From positions 52,583-116,582 of the forward strand of contig JASLOA010000010.1 in the NCBI GenBank assembly GCA_030745755.1: a stretch of 64,000 nucleotides of DNA. The letters run 5' to 3'. Of the stretch, positions 38,384 through 51,115 are shown one piece after another. The notes under the pieces are model-generated. The model had not been told where the DNA came from and ran no database searches. It saw only the letters and a program-made list of their open reading frames with translations. Numbering within the stretch: position 1 is the first letter of the stretch; every line of letters begins with the position of its first letter. The position numbers and the translations under genes were made by a program. This stretch comes from Kiritimatiellia bacterium. Lineage in GTDB: Bacteria > Verrucomicrobiota > Kiritimatiellia > UBA8416 > JABMPJ01.

Positions 38384-39547
38384 ATGAAAAACACAAGAAT
38401 TGGAATCATCGGTCTTGGCAGTATGGGCGAAAGTCATTTCGGCGCTTTCCAAAAGGGAAACGTGCCCGGAGCTGAAGTAACGGCCGTATGTGACACGGAC
38501 CCCGCACGCCTGGCGTGGGCACAAGAGCAGGGCCTTGATGCCGCCGCCTGTTTCGATACACCCGATGCATTCTTTGCTGATGCGCAGGTGGACGCGGTCA
38601 TGATTGCCACCCCACATTACTACCATCCTCCGCTTGCCATACAGGCACTGGAGAAAGGTCTGCATGTGCTGGTGGAAAAGCCGGCCGGCGTCTACACACG
38701 CCAGGTACGCGAGATGAATGCGGTGGCAGCCGATGCGCCCGGTGTGTTCGCCATCATGTTCAACCAGCGTATGCAGCCGGCCCATCGTAAGATCAAAGAC
38801 CTGATCGACAGCGGCGAGCTGGGGGAGATTCGGCGCGTCAACTGGATCATAACGAACTGGTTCCGATCACAGGCGTACTACGATGGCGGAGGCTGGCGCG
38901 CCACGTGGCAGGGCGAGGGCGGTGGTGCATTGGTCAACCAGTGTCCCCACCAGCTTGACCTGATCCAGTGGCTGTGCGGAACGCCAACGCGCGTCAGTGC
39001 GCACTGCGCTTTTGGCAAATACCACGACATCGAGGTCGAGGATGATGTGACGGCCTTTATGGAATACGCCAACGGGGCTACCGGCGTCTTCATCACCAGT
39101 ACAGGTGAAGCACCCGGCACCAACCGCCTCGAGATAGTGGGCGAGAAGGGGCGACTGGTTTTGGAAAACGACACCCTCACCTTCCGCCGTAACCGTGTGC
39201 CTATGAGTGAATTCTGTCGGACTACGACCGCTAGCTTCGCCAAGCCAGAGTGCTGGACCATTGATATTCCGGTCGGCAAAATGCCGGCAGCTGAGCACAC
39301 GCTGGTAATGCGCAATTGGGTTAATGCCATCCGCGACGGTGAAGAACTGCTCAGTCCGGGCGTAGAAGGTATCCAGGGCGTGGAACTGTGCAACGCCATG
39401 CTGATGTCGGCCTGGACCGGACAACCCGTAGACCTGCCGATCGATGATGACGCCTACTACGACCTGCTTCAGGAACGCATAGCGGCTTCGACCGTGGTCA
39501 AAGACGAAACCCGGAACGCCGTCGCAGACCTCGCCGGATCTTTCTGA
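38384..39547 (+). CDS. Gfo/Idh/MocA family oxidoreductase
   Basis: IGIIGLGSMGESHFGAFQKG; LVEKPAGVY; immediately downstream of a homologous-family gene. Confidence 0.95.
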   Translation: MKNTRIGIIGLGSMGESHFGAFQKGNVPGAEVTAVCDTDPARLAWAQEQGLDAAACFDTPDAFFADAQVDAVMIATPHYYHPPLAIQALEKGLHVLVEKPAGVYTRQVREMNAVAADAPGVFAIMFNQRMQPAHRKIKDLIDSGELGEIRRVNWIITNWFRSQAYYDGGGWRATWQGEGGGALVNQCPHQLDLIQWLCGTPTRVSAHCAFGKYHDIEVEDDVTAFMEYANGATGVFITSTGEAPGTNRLEIVGEKGRLVLENDTLTFRRNRVPMSEFCRTTTASFAKPECWTIDIPVGKMPAAEHTLVMRNWVNAIRDGEELLSPGVEGIQGVELCNAMLMSAWTGQPVDLPIDDDAYYDLLQERIAASTVVKDETRNAVADLAGSF

Positions 39548-39569
39548 GCCCGCGCCGGCACACTGCGCC

Positions 39570-39962
39570 TCAATCCATTCTGAACGCGTGTGGAAGCAGG
39601 GCGCCGAGGGTGGTGGATTCGTAATCGCCCGTGTAGCCGGATCCCGCGATATAGACCGGTGTGTCCGGCCGGCAAAACTCCGCAAGAACCTGGCGACAGG
39701 CCCCACACGGGAAGGGCGGTGGACCGCCATCAGCGACGATGGCGATCGCCTTGAACCTGCGCTTGCCCGCGGCTATAGCCGCGCCAATCGCAACACGCTC
39801 GGCACAGATGGTGAGGCCGTAGGAGGCGTTCTCCACGTTGCAGCCGGTAATCACGCCCTCGTCTTCAGTCAGTAGGGCGGCCCCCACCTGGTAGTTCGAG
39901 TAGGGGGCATGCGCATGCTTGCGGGCAGCGGCAGCGGCGGCGAGCAGCTCGGTGGGTTTCAT
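39570..39962 (-). CDS. cdd: Cytidine deaminase
   Basis: HAPYSNYQVGAALLTEDEGVITGCNVENASYGLTICAERVAI...PCGACRQVLAEF. Confidence 0.97.
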   Translation of the reverse strand: MKPTELLAAAAAARKHAHAPYSNYQVGAALLTEDEGVITGCNVENASYGLTICAERVAIGAAIAAGKRRFKAIAIVADGGPPPFPCGACRQVLAEFCRPDTPVYIAGSGYTGDYESTTLGALLPHAFRMD

Positions 39963-41263
39963 GTGATTACCTTTCCAATGAGGTCGGGTGGCACGACGGA
40001 ATAGGAGCTGACCCAGAACGCCTGTTCCACGAAAGGCTTGGCTTCCTCGATGGCCTCATAGCTGTTGGCGTGAATGATGGCCATGGGTTGTCCTTCGGAA
40101 ACGGTCTCGCCCACCTTGACGATATCACTGATGCCGACCGCATGATCGACGTCGTCCTCCACGCGTCGGCGGCCCGCGCCGAGGGCGATGCAAGCGCGAC
40201 CGATGGCCTCTGCATCCGCACCGGCGACCACACCGTCGGCAGGAGCAGGGCAGGGCACCTGGTGTGACGCAACGGCAAGACGGGAGGGATCCTCAATCAC
40301 GGCGGCATCACCGCCCTGCAATTGGACCATCTCTTTGAAGGTGGCGAGGGCGCGGCCATCAGCCAGCACACCCTTCAGCCGCTCGCGCGCGGCGTCCATA
40401 CTGTCCGCCACGCCGGTCAGCGTCAGCATGTGGGCAGAGAGCTCGATCGTGATCTTAACCAGATCAGCCGGTCCTTCACCGCGGAGCGTCTCGATGGTTT
40501 CTTTCACCTCCAGCGCATTGCCGGCCGTGCGCCCCAGGGGTTGGTTCATGTCGGTCACGACCGCCGCCATTCTCTTGCCGGCATTCTGGCCGATACTGAC
40601 CATGGTCTCGGCCAGTTCAGTCGCCAGCTCGGGCGTTTTCATGAACGCACCGGTGCCCCACTTCACATCCAGCACGAGTGCGTCCATTCCTTCAGCCAAC
40701 TTCTTGGACATGATACTGGCGGCAATCAGCGGAATGGAAGGAACCGTGCCCGTCACATCGCGCAGCGCATACAGCTTCTTGTCCGCCGGTGCGAGCGAAC
40801 CGGTCTGTCCAATGATGGAGCACCCACACGTTTCCAACACCTTCAGAAAGGCATCGATCTCCAGGTCGGTTCGGTAACCGGGAATCGACTCCAGTTTATC
40901 GAGAGTGCCACCCGTAATACCCAGGCCGCGTCCGGACAGCATCGGCACCGCGACCCCGCAGCAGGCCACGAGCGGAGCCAGGATAAGCGAAACCTTGTCG
41001 CCGATCCCGCCCGTGGAATGCTTATCCGCCTTGGGCAGTGCAATGCTACTGGCATCAACCAGGTCGCCCGACCGCATCATCGCATCCGTCAGAACAGACA
41101 CCTCGTGAGCGCTCATCCCCTGGAAGTAAATCGCCATGGCCAGCGCGGCCATCTGGTAGTCGGGTATATCGCCCCTGGTGTAGCCCTCGATGAAGGCGCG
41201 GATGTCAGCTTCCTCCAACGCCTTGCCGTCACGTTTCTGCTCAATAATCCACTGCGGTACCAT
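39959..41263 (-). CDS. Pyrimidine-nucleoside / thymidine phosphorylase
   Basis: DKHSTGGIGDKVSLILAPLVA signature; ALVLDVKWGTGAFM; C-terminal PYNP domain. Confidence 0.96.
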   Translation of the reverse strand: MVPQWIIEQKRDGKALEEADIRAFIEGYTRGDIPDYQMAALAMAIYFQGMSAHEVSVLTDAMMRSGDLVDASSIALPKADKHSTGGIGDKVSLILAPLVACCGVAVPMLSGRGLGITGGTLDKLESIPGYRTDLEIDAFLKVLETCGCSIIGQTGSLAPADKKLYALRDVTGTVPSIPLIAASIMSKKLAEGMDALVLDVKWGTGAFMKTPELATELAETMVSIGQNAGKRMAAVVTDMNQPLGRTAGNALEVKETIETLRGEGPADLVKITIELSAHMLTLTGVADSMDAARERLKGVLADGRALATFKEMVQLQGGDAAVIEDPSRLAVASHQVPCPAPADGVVAGADAEAIGRACIALGAGRRRVEDDVDHAVGISDIVKVGETVSEGQPMAIIHANSYEAIEEAKPFVEQAFWVSSYSVVPPDLIGKVIT

Positions 41264-41322
41264 GCCGTGAGCGTAGGGCGGTACGCGCGGAATGTCAAAG
41301 CCTGCTTTGGCCTTGCGGCGAC

Positions 41323-41411
41323 GTGCGGCTTGCCGGGGACGGCTCGCCCTACCTTACTCTTGGGAAGATACGTTCACGGACGGATAGGGCAAGGTGTCCC
41401 GGCGAGCCGCA
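41323..41411. repeat. Inverted repeat of the GGTAGGGC family
   Basis: gtgcggcttgccggggacggctcgccctacc ... ggatagggcaaggtgtcccggcgagccgcat. Confidence 0.78.
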
Positions 41412-41486
41412 TCGGGATGGCTCCTTCCTTATCTTCATGTTCTTCGTGATTTCAAACAGCTGCACCATGTGCTACAGGTTCCGTGT

Positions 41487-42290
41487 ATGAAGACCAGTCT
41501 AATCGTTAACGTCTACAACCGCTCCGCCTGGCTCAAGGTCTGCCTGGGGGCGTTGCTGCATCAGACCGTTCGCCCCGACGAAGTGATTGTGGCGGATGAT
41601 GGATCGGCGCCGGACGAGGACGAGGAGGTGAAGGCCTTCCTGGCCTCATACCCGATCTCCAATGATTACGTTGCACAGGAGGACAAAGGATTTCGCGCCG
41701 CGGCGGCACGGAACATGGGGATTCGACACTCCTCGGGCGAGTACTTGGTCTTCCTCGACTGTGATATCGTGCTGATGCCCGATGCGCTGGCACATCACGT
41801 GGAGCGTGCCCGGCCTCAGACGTTCCTGTTGGGTCAGGCTGCGCAGCTTGACGAGGAGGCAACGGGTTCGCTCCTGAACGGTGCTCCCGATTCAGCGTCA
41901 GGTGTGGAAGCGCTGTGGGAACAGGCGGATGATTCGTATCTTGCCGATGCGGAGAAGCGATTCAAGCGTGCCCGCTTCCTGCGCCGTCTACACCTGACCA
42001 AGCGGCATAAACCGCAACTCATCAGCAATCATTTCTCTCTCTTCCGGTCCGACATGGAGTGTGTGAACGGGTTCGACGAGACATTCGAAGGCTGGGGACT
42101 GGAAGACGATGACCTCGGGCTTCGGCTCTACCAGTCCGGCATGAGGGTCGACTCCGTCTTTCGGGAAGCACGCGCCGTTCACCTCTGGCACGACACACAC
42201 AAGCCCGAAGCGGATGCATGGGTCAGCCAGAATCGGGAGTACTTCGAGCGCAAGGATATCCCGACGTTCTGTGAGAAGGGGCTGCGGTAG
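41487..42290 (+). CDS. Glycosyltransferase family 2 protein
   Basis: TSLIVNVYNRSAWLKVCLGALLHQTVRPDEVIVADDGS...LVFLDCDIVL...FEGWGLEDDDLGLRL; start placed downstream of the repeat. Confidence 0.92.
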   Translation: MKTSLIVNVYNRSAWLKVCLGALLHQTVRPDEVIVADDGSAPDEDEEVKAFLASYPISNDYVAQEDKGFRAAAARNMGIRHSSGEYLVFLDCDIVLMPDALAHHVERARPQTFLLGQAAQLDEEATGSLLNGAPDSASGVEALWEQADDSYLADAEKRFKRARFLRRLHLTKRHKPQLISNHFSLFRSDMECVNGFDETFEGWGLEDDDLGLRLYQSGMRVDSVFREARAVHLWHDTHKPEADAWVSQNREYFERKDIPTFCEKGLR

Positions 42291-42291
42291 G

Positions 42292-43206
42292 CTATAGGCT
42301 CTTGGCTATAGGCTGTAGACTCTTGATCCACCACCGCACGCACTTCCTTCTGGCCCCATGCAGCGGCCATGCCTGGCGGATGCGGGACCGGGCGGCAGGG
42401 CGGTTGCCTGCGGCTATCAAGTGCTTGGCGATTTCCAGGAGGTGTTTGGCCATGAAGACCTCTACAGAGCCACGACTGGTGTGCTGGAAGTCGCCTTTCT
42501 CCAAGGCGTTCTGCAGTGTGGTCAGTAAAGCGGTATCGTTTCCGGCAAAAGTGAGATCACGCGCAGCACGATTCTCCGCGCCGGTATGGTAGACGGCCTG
42601 GATGCCCGGGTGATAGGCGATGGAATGGCGCAGCGCGATGCGTGTCCACATATCCCAGTCTTCAGCCAGCGCTTCACCCCGCGGGAAGAGACCGACTTCA
42701 TCGAAGACGGTCTCTTTGCATACCGAGTTACTGGAATTAATGGGGGGATAGCGTGTCATACTGGCAAAGAAGTCCTCGAGCAGCCCACCTTCCGGGTCGG
42801 CCGGGAGTCCTGCGTAGTGTTGCTCCACCACACGGTCTTCACCTTCAATGATATCGCACCCGGTGGCGCAGAGCGCAGCAGATGGAAAACGCTCCATCAG
42901 GTCCGTGACCGTGGCCAGGAAATCGGGCTTCCACTCGTCATCGGCATCGAGGAAGGCGATCCAGTCGCCTGCAGCTTCGCCGATTCCGCGATTCCGCGCC
43001 GCCGATGCGCCCTGGTTGGTCTGTTGAATCAGCCTAACCCGCTCGTCGCTGAACCCCGCCACCTTCTCGGCGCTGGCGTCCGTGCAGCCGTCGTCAATCA
43101 CCAGGATCTCGAGGGGCGATAGGGACTGTCCGATCACGCTGTGCAGGCAGCGCTCGATCTCGTTTACCTTGTTATAGAGAGGAATAACGACGGAAATTCT
43201 GTGCAT
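42292..43206 (-). CDS. Glycosyltransferase family 2 protein
   Basis: ISVVIPLYNKVNEIERCLHSVIGQSLSPLEILVIDDGCTD...WIAFLDADDEW. Confidence 0.94.
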   Translation of the reverse strand: MHRISVVIPLYNKVNEIERCLHSVIGQSLSPLEILVIDDGCTDASAEKVAGFSDERVRLIQQTNQGASAARNRGIGEAAGDWIAFLDADDEWKPDFLATVTDLMERFPSAALCATGCDIIEGEDRVVEQHYAGLPADPEGGLLEDFFASMTRYPPINSSNSVCKETVFDEVGLFPRGEALAEDWDMWTRIALRHSIAYHPGIQAVYHTGAENRAARDLTFAGNDTALLTTLQNALEKGDFQHTSRGSVEVFMAKHLLEIAKHLIAAGNRPAARSRIRQAWPLHGARRKCVRWWIKSLQPIAKSL

Positions 43207-43305
43207 AGCTACCCGAGACCTGTTGAGTTCTGAGCATGGCCTGCGAAGGAGGTGAAGTCAACCCCGCTTGCCTGTTGCGACGTGTGGGGGTATAGTCTGT
43301 GTGTC

Positions 43306-43629
43306 ATGAAACACATCATAATCATAGTTTTGGCTGTCGCCTGTTGTATCGGCACCCAAGGATGCAGTACCAGCGCCAATCGCGGTGGCTCCTCGCTGAG
43401 GGTGTACGTGTTGGAGAATGGGACTTTCGACGTGAACGGACGCGTGACGGCATTGACCGACCTGGGCAAGACGGTCAGAGCGACCGGTGCCAGATCCACG
43501 ACCACTATCAAGGTGGCCGTGCCGGATACGGCCTCGCAGGATGAAATGACAAGGATCATAGGTGTGCTGCGCAGAGCAGGCTACGTCAGGGTTCTTTTCA
43601 CCCGTCCGCGCCGGGCACACGCATCGTAG
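43306..43629 (+). CDS. Small lipoprotein resembling the ExbD periplasmic domain
   Basis: Lipobox-like CCIGTQGC; VYVLENGTFDVNGRVTALTDLGKTV...IKVAVPDTASQDEMTRIIGVLRRAGYVRVLF resembles the ExbD C-terminal fold pattern. Confidence 0.55.
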   Translation: MKHIIIIVLAVACCIGTQGCSTSANRGGSSLRVYVLENGTFDVNGRVTALTDLGKTVRATGARSTTTIKVAVPDTASQDEMTRIIGVLRRAGYVRVLFTRPRRAHAS

Positions 43630-43776
43630 CGTTCTGTCACGCAAACAAGCTCCCAAGACACGCAAGCACTTGTCATTCCGAGCGAAGCGAGGAATCTCAG
43701 GTCTATGTATGGACAGAGATCCCTCGACTTCGCTCGGGATGACACACCAGTCATGCAAATGTAGTAATGATACACT
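43626..43776. repeat. MITE-like element, family A copy
   Basis: gtagcgttctgtcacgcaaacaagctccc aligns to the reverse complement of the right end of 104-285 (ctagtgtcctgtaacgcacataggctccc); same core. Confidence 0.75.
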
Positions 43777-43818
43777 GGCGTCGCATCGGTGGTCCGCTCC
43801 TGGAGGAAGGTACAGATC

Positions 43819-47703
<3,885 letters not shown>

Positions 47704-47773
47704 GACCTCTCCATTATGAATCAGCTAAGCGCCGAGTGTTGCACCGGCTCCACCTGAAGTCAAGATTCGCTCC

Positions 47774-47844
47774 GGGAAAGGGGGGGCTTCTTTGGCTCGA
47801 CGCTTCCTGCGGAAGCGAAAGGCCGGCAGAAGCCCCCCCTTTCC
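47774..47844. repeat. Inverted repeat gggaaaggggggct ... agcccccctttccc with adjacent direct repeat cttctttggctcgacgctt
   Basis: Complementary arms; the 19-nt direct repeat recurs at about 47868-47886. Confidence 0.72.
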
Positions 47845-47950
47845 CTACGCTTGGGCTATTTTGGGCGGCTTCTTTGGCTCGACGCTTGATGTACTCCCAC
47901 ATCCTGCTATTTGCGGAGCGAGTAACAGAAGTAATCATGTATGTTGGGGC

Positions 47951-48081
47951 TGTTGCCCAAAAGGAGATCCCTCGACTTCGCTCGGGATGACAACTCCGGA
48001 ATCAGCGAGTTTGCTAAGGAACTGTCATGCTGAGCTTGCCGAAGCATCTCCTTTGAGTGATCCCGCTGGTTTGGGCAACAC
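47951..48081. repeat. MITE-like element, family B, copy 3 (lacks the internal gcgggc hairpin insert)
   Basis: tgttgcccaaaaggagatccctcgacttcgctcgggatgac...catctcctttgagtgatcccgctggtttgggcaacac. Confidence 0.85.
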
Positions 48082-48187
48082 GCCTTGTTGACTTTAGTTA
48101 CGCGTGGCCGAGAGGAATCGAGAACGGGGGCAAGTGCAGACCCATTGAATATTGACTCCTCCGCCCGTTCAACTATCCTATTTCGCC

Positions 48188-49465
48188 ATGAAAGTTCTTG
48201 TTGTTGGGGGTGGGGGTCGCGAGCATACGCTGGCCTGGATGATTGCGAATGACAGCACGAAGCCGGAGGTGTTCTGTGCGCCCGGCAACGCGGGATCGTC
48301 GGAAGTCGCCACGAATCTGCCGATCGGGGCGGAGGACGTGGATGCGCTGACCGCCTGGGCAGTCGAGAACCGGCCGGATCTTGTGGTGGTGGGCCCCGAA
48401 GCGCCGCTGTGTGCCGGTATTGCCGACCGCATGGAAGCCGAAGGTCTGCGTGTTTTTGGTCCGCGTGCCGACGGGGCGCGCATGGAGGGGAGCAAGGAGT
48501 TCTGCAAGGACGTCATGCTCGCAGCCGGCGTTCCCACGGCGGCTTGTGGAACGTTCAGCGGCAAAGAGGGTGCCTGGGCCTATGTAAAGGAACACGGCGT
48601 ACCGATTGTGATTAAAGCGGATGGGCTGGCGGCAGGCAAAGGCGTCTATGTCTGTATGACCGAAGAAGAGGCCGAGACCGCGCTGGATGAAATCTGTCTC
48701 GATCGCCGCTACGGGGATGCCGGAAATCGGATTGTTGTGGAGGAGTGTCTTGAAGGCGAAGAAGCCTCGATCCTGGCTCTGTGCGATGGCGACAACATCG
48801 TGATGCTCTCCTCGTCGCAGGATCACAAGCGCGTCTTCAACGGCGACCAGGGGCCCAACACCGGTGGCATGGGCGCCTATTCTCCCGCCCCCGTTGTGAC
48901 GGACGATCTCTGGCCATTGATCCATGACAACGTTCTGCGGCCTACCGTTGATGAGCTTAAGAAACGAGGGATCACCTATAGAGGTGTGCTCTATGCCGGG
49001 CTCATGATGACGGCGGATGGCCCGAAGGTATTGGAATACAACTGTCGCTTTGGCGATCCCGAGACACAGGTGGTTCTGCCCCGTATAGAGGGCGACATTC
49101 TGCCGCTCTTCCAGGCGTGTGTAGACGGTACGCTGTCGGACGACCTGCTCAAGTGGAAACCCGAATCGTGTGTCTGCGTGGTCATGGCCTCAGGCGGATA
49201 TCCCGGCTCCTACGAAAAGGGCAAGGTGATAGAAGGACTTGCCGAGGTGGCCAGCTTGCCGGGCGTTGTTGTGTTCCATGCCGGCACGGCCGAAAAGGAT
49301 GGAGCTGTCGTGACCTCAGGGGGGCGCGTGCTGGGTGTAACGGCGCTGGGTCCAACCTTGCCCGAGGCCGTCAAGCAGGCCTATGCCGCCATTTCTCAAA
49401 TCAGCTTTGACCAGGCCCAGTATCGTACGGATATTGCGGCTCGCGCTCTAGATAGAAACCCATAG
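48188..49465 (+). CDS. purD: Phosphoribosylamine-glycine ligase
   Basis: MKVLVVGGGGREHTLAWMI; GPNTGGMGAYSPAPVV; EYNCRFGDPETQVVL. Confidence 0.97.
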   Translation: MKVLVVGGGGREHTLAWMIANDSTKPEVFCAPGNAGSSEVATNLPIGAEDVDALTAWAVENRPDLVVVGPEAPLCAGIADRMEAEGLRVFGPRADGARMEGSKEFCKDVMLAAGVPTAACGTFSGKEGAWAYVKEHGVPIVIKADGLAAGKGVYVCMTEEEAETALDEICLDRRYGDAGNRIVVEECLEGEEASILALCDGDNIVMLSSSQDHKRVFNGDQGPNTGGMGAYSPAPVVTDDLWPLIHDNVLRPTVDELKKRGITYRGVLYAGLMMTADGPKVLEYNCRFGDPETQVVLPRIEGDILPLFQACVDGTLSDDLLKWKPESCVCVVMASGGYPGSYEKGKVIEGLAEVASLPGVVVFHAGTAEKDGAVVTSGGRVLGVTALGPTLPEAVKQAYAAISQISFDQAQYRTDIAARALDRNP

Positions 49466-49480
49466 CGAAAGGATCCACAC

Positions 49481-49987
49481 ATGCCCACGAAACCAGAAGT
49501 CATTGTAGTAATGGGAAGCGATTCAGATTGGCCGCTCGTGAAGAAGGCCGTCGAAACACTGGCCGAGTTTGAAATCGGCTGTGATGTGCAGGTCTGTTCG
49601 GCCCACCGCACGCCGGAAGATGCCTGCAAGCTGGCCGCCGAAGCGCAGAAGCGCGGCATCAAGGTGATCATTGCTGCTGCCGGCGGCGCCGCACACCTGG
49701 GCGGTGTTCTGGCTGCGCATACAACACTGCCGGTCATCGGTATTCCGGTCAAGGGCGGCGCCCTGAACGGGATGGATGCCCTGCTGGCTACTCTGCAGAT
49801 GCCCTCAGGCATCCCGGTGGCCACGGTCACGCTCGGTAGCGCCGGGCCGGTGAACGCCGCTGTTCTGGCCGCCCAGATGATCGCGCTCGCCCGTCCCGCC
49901 CTGCGTCGCAAGCTCACGGCCTACAAGCGTAGTCTTAAGAAGAAGGTCGCCAAGGGCAACAAGAACGTCCAACGCGACCTGGCCTAG
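49481..49987 (+). CDS. purE: N5-carboxyaminoimidazole ribonucleotide mutase
   Basis: VIVVMGSDSDWPLVKKAVETLAEF...VCSAHRTPED...AAAGGAAHLGGVLAAHTTLPVIGIPV. Confidence 0.97.
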   Translation: MPTKPEVIVVMGSDSDWPLVKKAVETLAEFEIGCDVQVCSAHRTPEDACKLAAEAQKRGIKVIIAAAGGAAHLGGVLAAHTTLPVIGIPVKGGALNGMDALLATLQMPSGIPVATVTLGSAGPVNAAVLAAQMIALARPALRRKLTAYKRSLKKKVAKGNKNVQRDLA

Positions 49988-50562
49988 TGATCACACCCGC
50001 CATGATTGAAGAAGCGGCTACGGCCCTCGGGGCCGGCCGCCTCGTCGTGGCCCCGACGGACACCGTGTATGGGGTCTGCGCTCACCCGGATCAGCCCGAT
50101 GCCATCGAACGGCTTTTTGTGGTTAAGGGTCGTCCTGAAACGAAGCCGATTCCTCTCCTGGTAGCCGACGCGGATGCACTGGGTTCAATCGGCGCCACCT
50201 TATCCGAGCCGGAGCAGCGCCTCGCGGATGCTTTCTGGCCTGGACCCCTCACGCTGATCGTAGAAACACCCAGTGGAAGCGAAGGCGTGCGCGTGCCGGA
50301 TCATGATGGCATGCGTGCCCTGCTGCGCGCATCCGGTGGCGTGCTGCGCGTCACCAGTGCCAACCTGAGCGGCGAACCACCCGCACTGACGGCCGAACAG
50401 GCGCGTGAGCCGCTGGGCGATCGCGTGGCGATGATTCTGGATGGTGGTCCCGTGGTCGGCGGAGTCCCCAGCAGCGTGGTACGAGTGAGTGACGGTAACC
50501 TGGAGGTGCTCCGCGAGGGCGCACTCAGTTCAGCCGTCCTGCACCGGACCTCCGACCTCTGA
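49987..50562 (+). CDS. L-threonylcarbamoyladenylate synthase (Sua5/YciO/YrdC family)
   Basis: VVAPTDTVYGVCAHPDQPDAIERLFVVKGRPETKPIPLLV...FWPGPLTLIVE...VTSANLSGEPP; GTG start overlaps the purE stop. Confidence 0.95.
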   Translation: MITPAMIEEAATALGAGRLVVAPTDTVYGVCAHPDQPDAIERLFVVKGRPETKPIPLLVADADALGSIGATLSEPEQRLADAFWPGPLTLIVETPSGSEGVRVPDHDGMRALLRASGGVLRVTSANLSGEPPALTAEQAREPLGDRVAMILDGGPVVGGVPSSVVRVSDGNLEVLREGALSSAVLHRTSDL

Positions 50563-50644
50563 CCTCCTACCTCCGACCTCCGTTCTTGAGTCTGTGCCCC
50601 GTTCAAGGTAGGGTCTCCATCTCACACTTTTGGCAGGAGAGAGT

Positions 50645-51115
50645 ATGGCCGGTGGATTGATTGTTTTCGTGTGCACAGGCAACGTATGTCGCAGTCCCAT
50701 GGCCGAATACCTCCTGCGCGCCCATCCGGAACTTGGTGCGGGCTGGGACGTGTGTTCCGCCGGCCTGGCGGCCGTGTTTGGTGTTCCGGCCAGCCACGAG
50801 GCGGTGGGCGTAATGCGTGAGAAGGGCATAGATATCAGGGCCCATTGCAGTCGTCCGTTGAGCGCCGAGCTGGTGGCGGCGGCTGAGCTGGTGGTGGTGA
50901 TGACCGCCGATCATAGCCGGATGATGGACCTGCTCTACCCGGAGGCCATGGACAAGGTCCGCCTCCTGAAGTCGTTTGATGAAGGCGCAAAGAGACTGGA
51001 TCTGCGCGATCCGATTGGAATGTCGCATGATGTCTATCGCGGCATAAGAAAAGAAATTGAACAGGCCCTGCCGGGGCTGTTGGCATGTCTGGAAGATAGG
51101 ACAAAATCAAGATGA
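50645..51115 (+). CDS. Low-molecular-weight protein (tyrosine/arginine) phosphatase
   Basis: [21 protein letters not shown]-loop; C-terminal DLRDPIG; position between tsaC and rpiB. Confidence 0.93.
   Translation: MAGGLIVFVCTGNVCRSPMAEYLLRAHPELGAGWDVCSAGLAAVFGVPASHEAVGVMREKGIDIRAHCSRPLSAELVAAAELVVVMTADHSRMMDLLYPEAMDKVRLLKSFDEGAKRLDLRDPIGMSHDVYRGIRKEIEQALPGLLACLEDRTKSR

Noticed and set aside
37340-39547. Two adjacent Gfo/Idh/MocA genes considered as a recent tandem duplication
   Set aside because: The proteins differ in length and sequence across most of their extent; same superfamily but not a recent duplicate.
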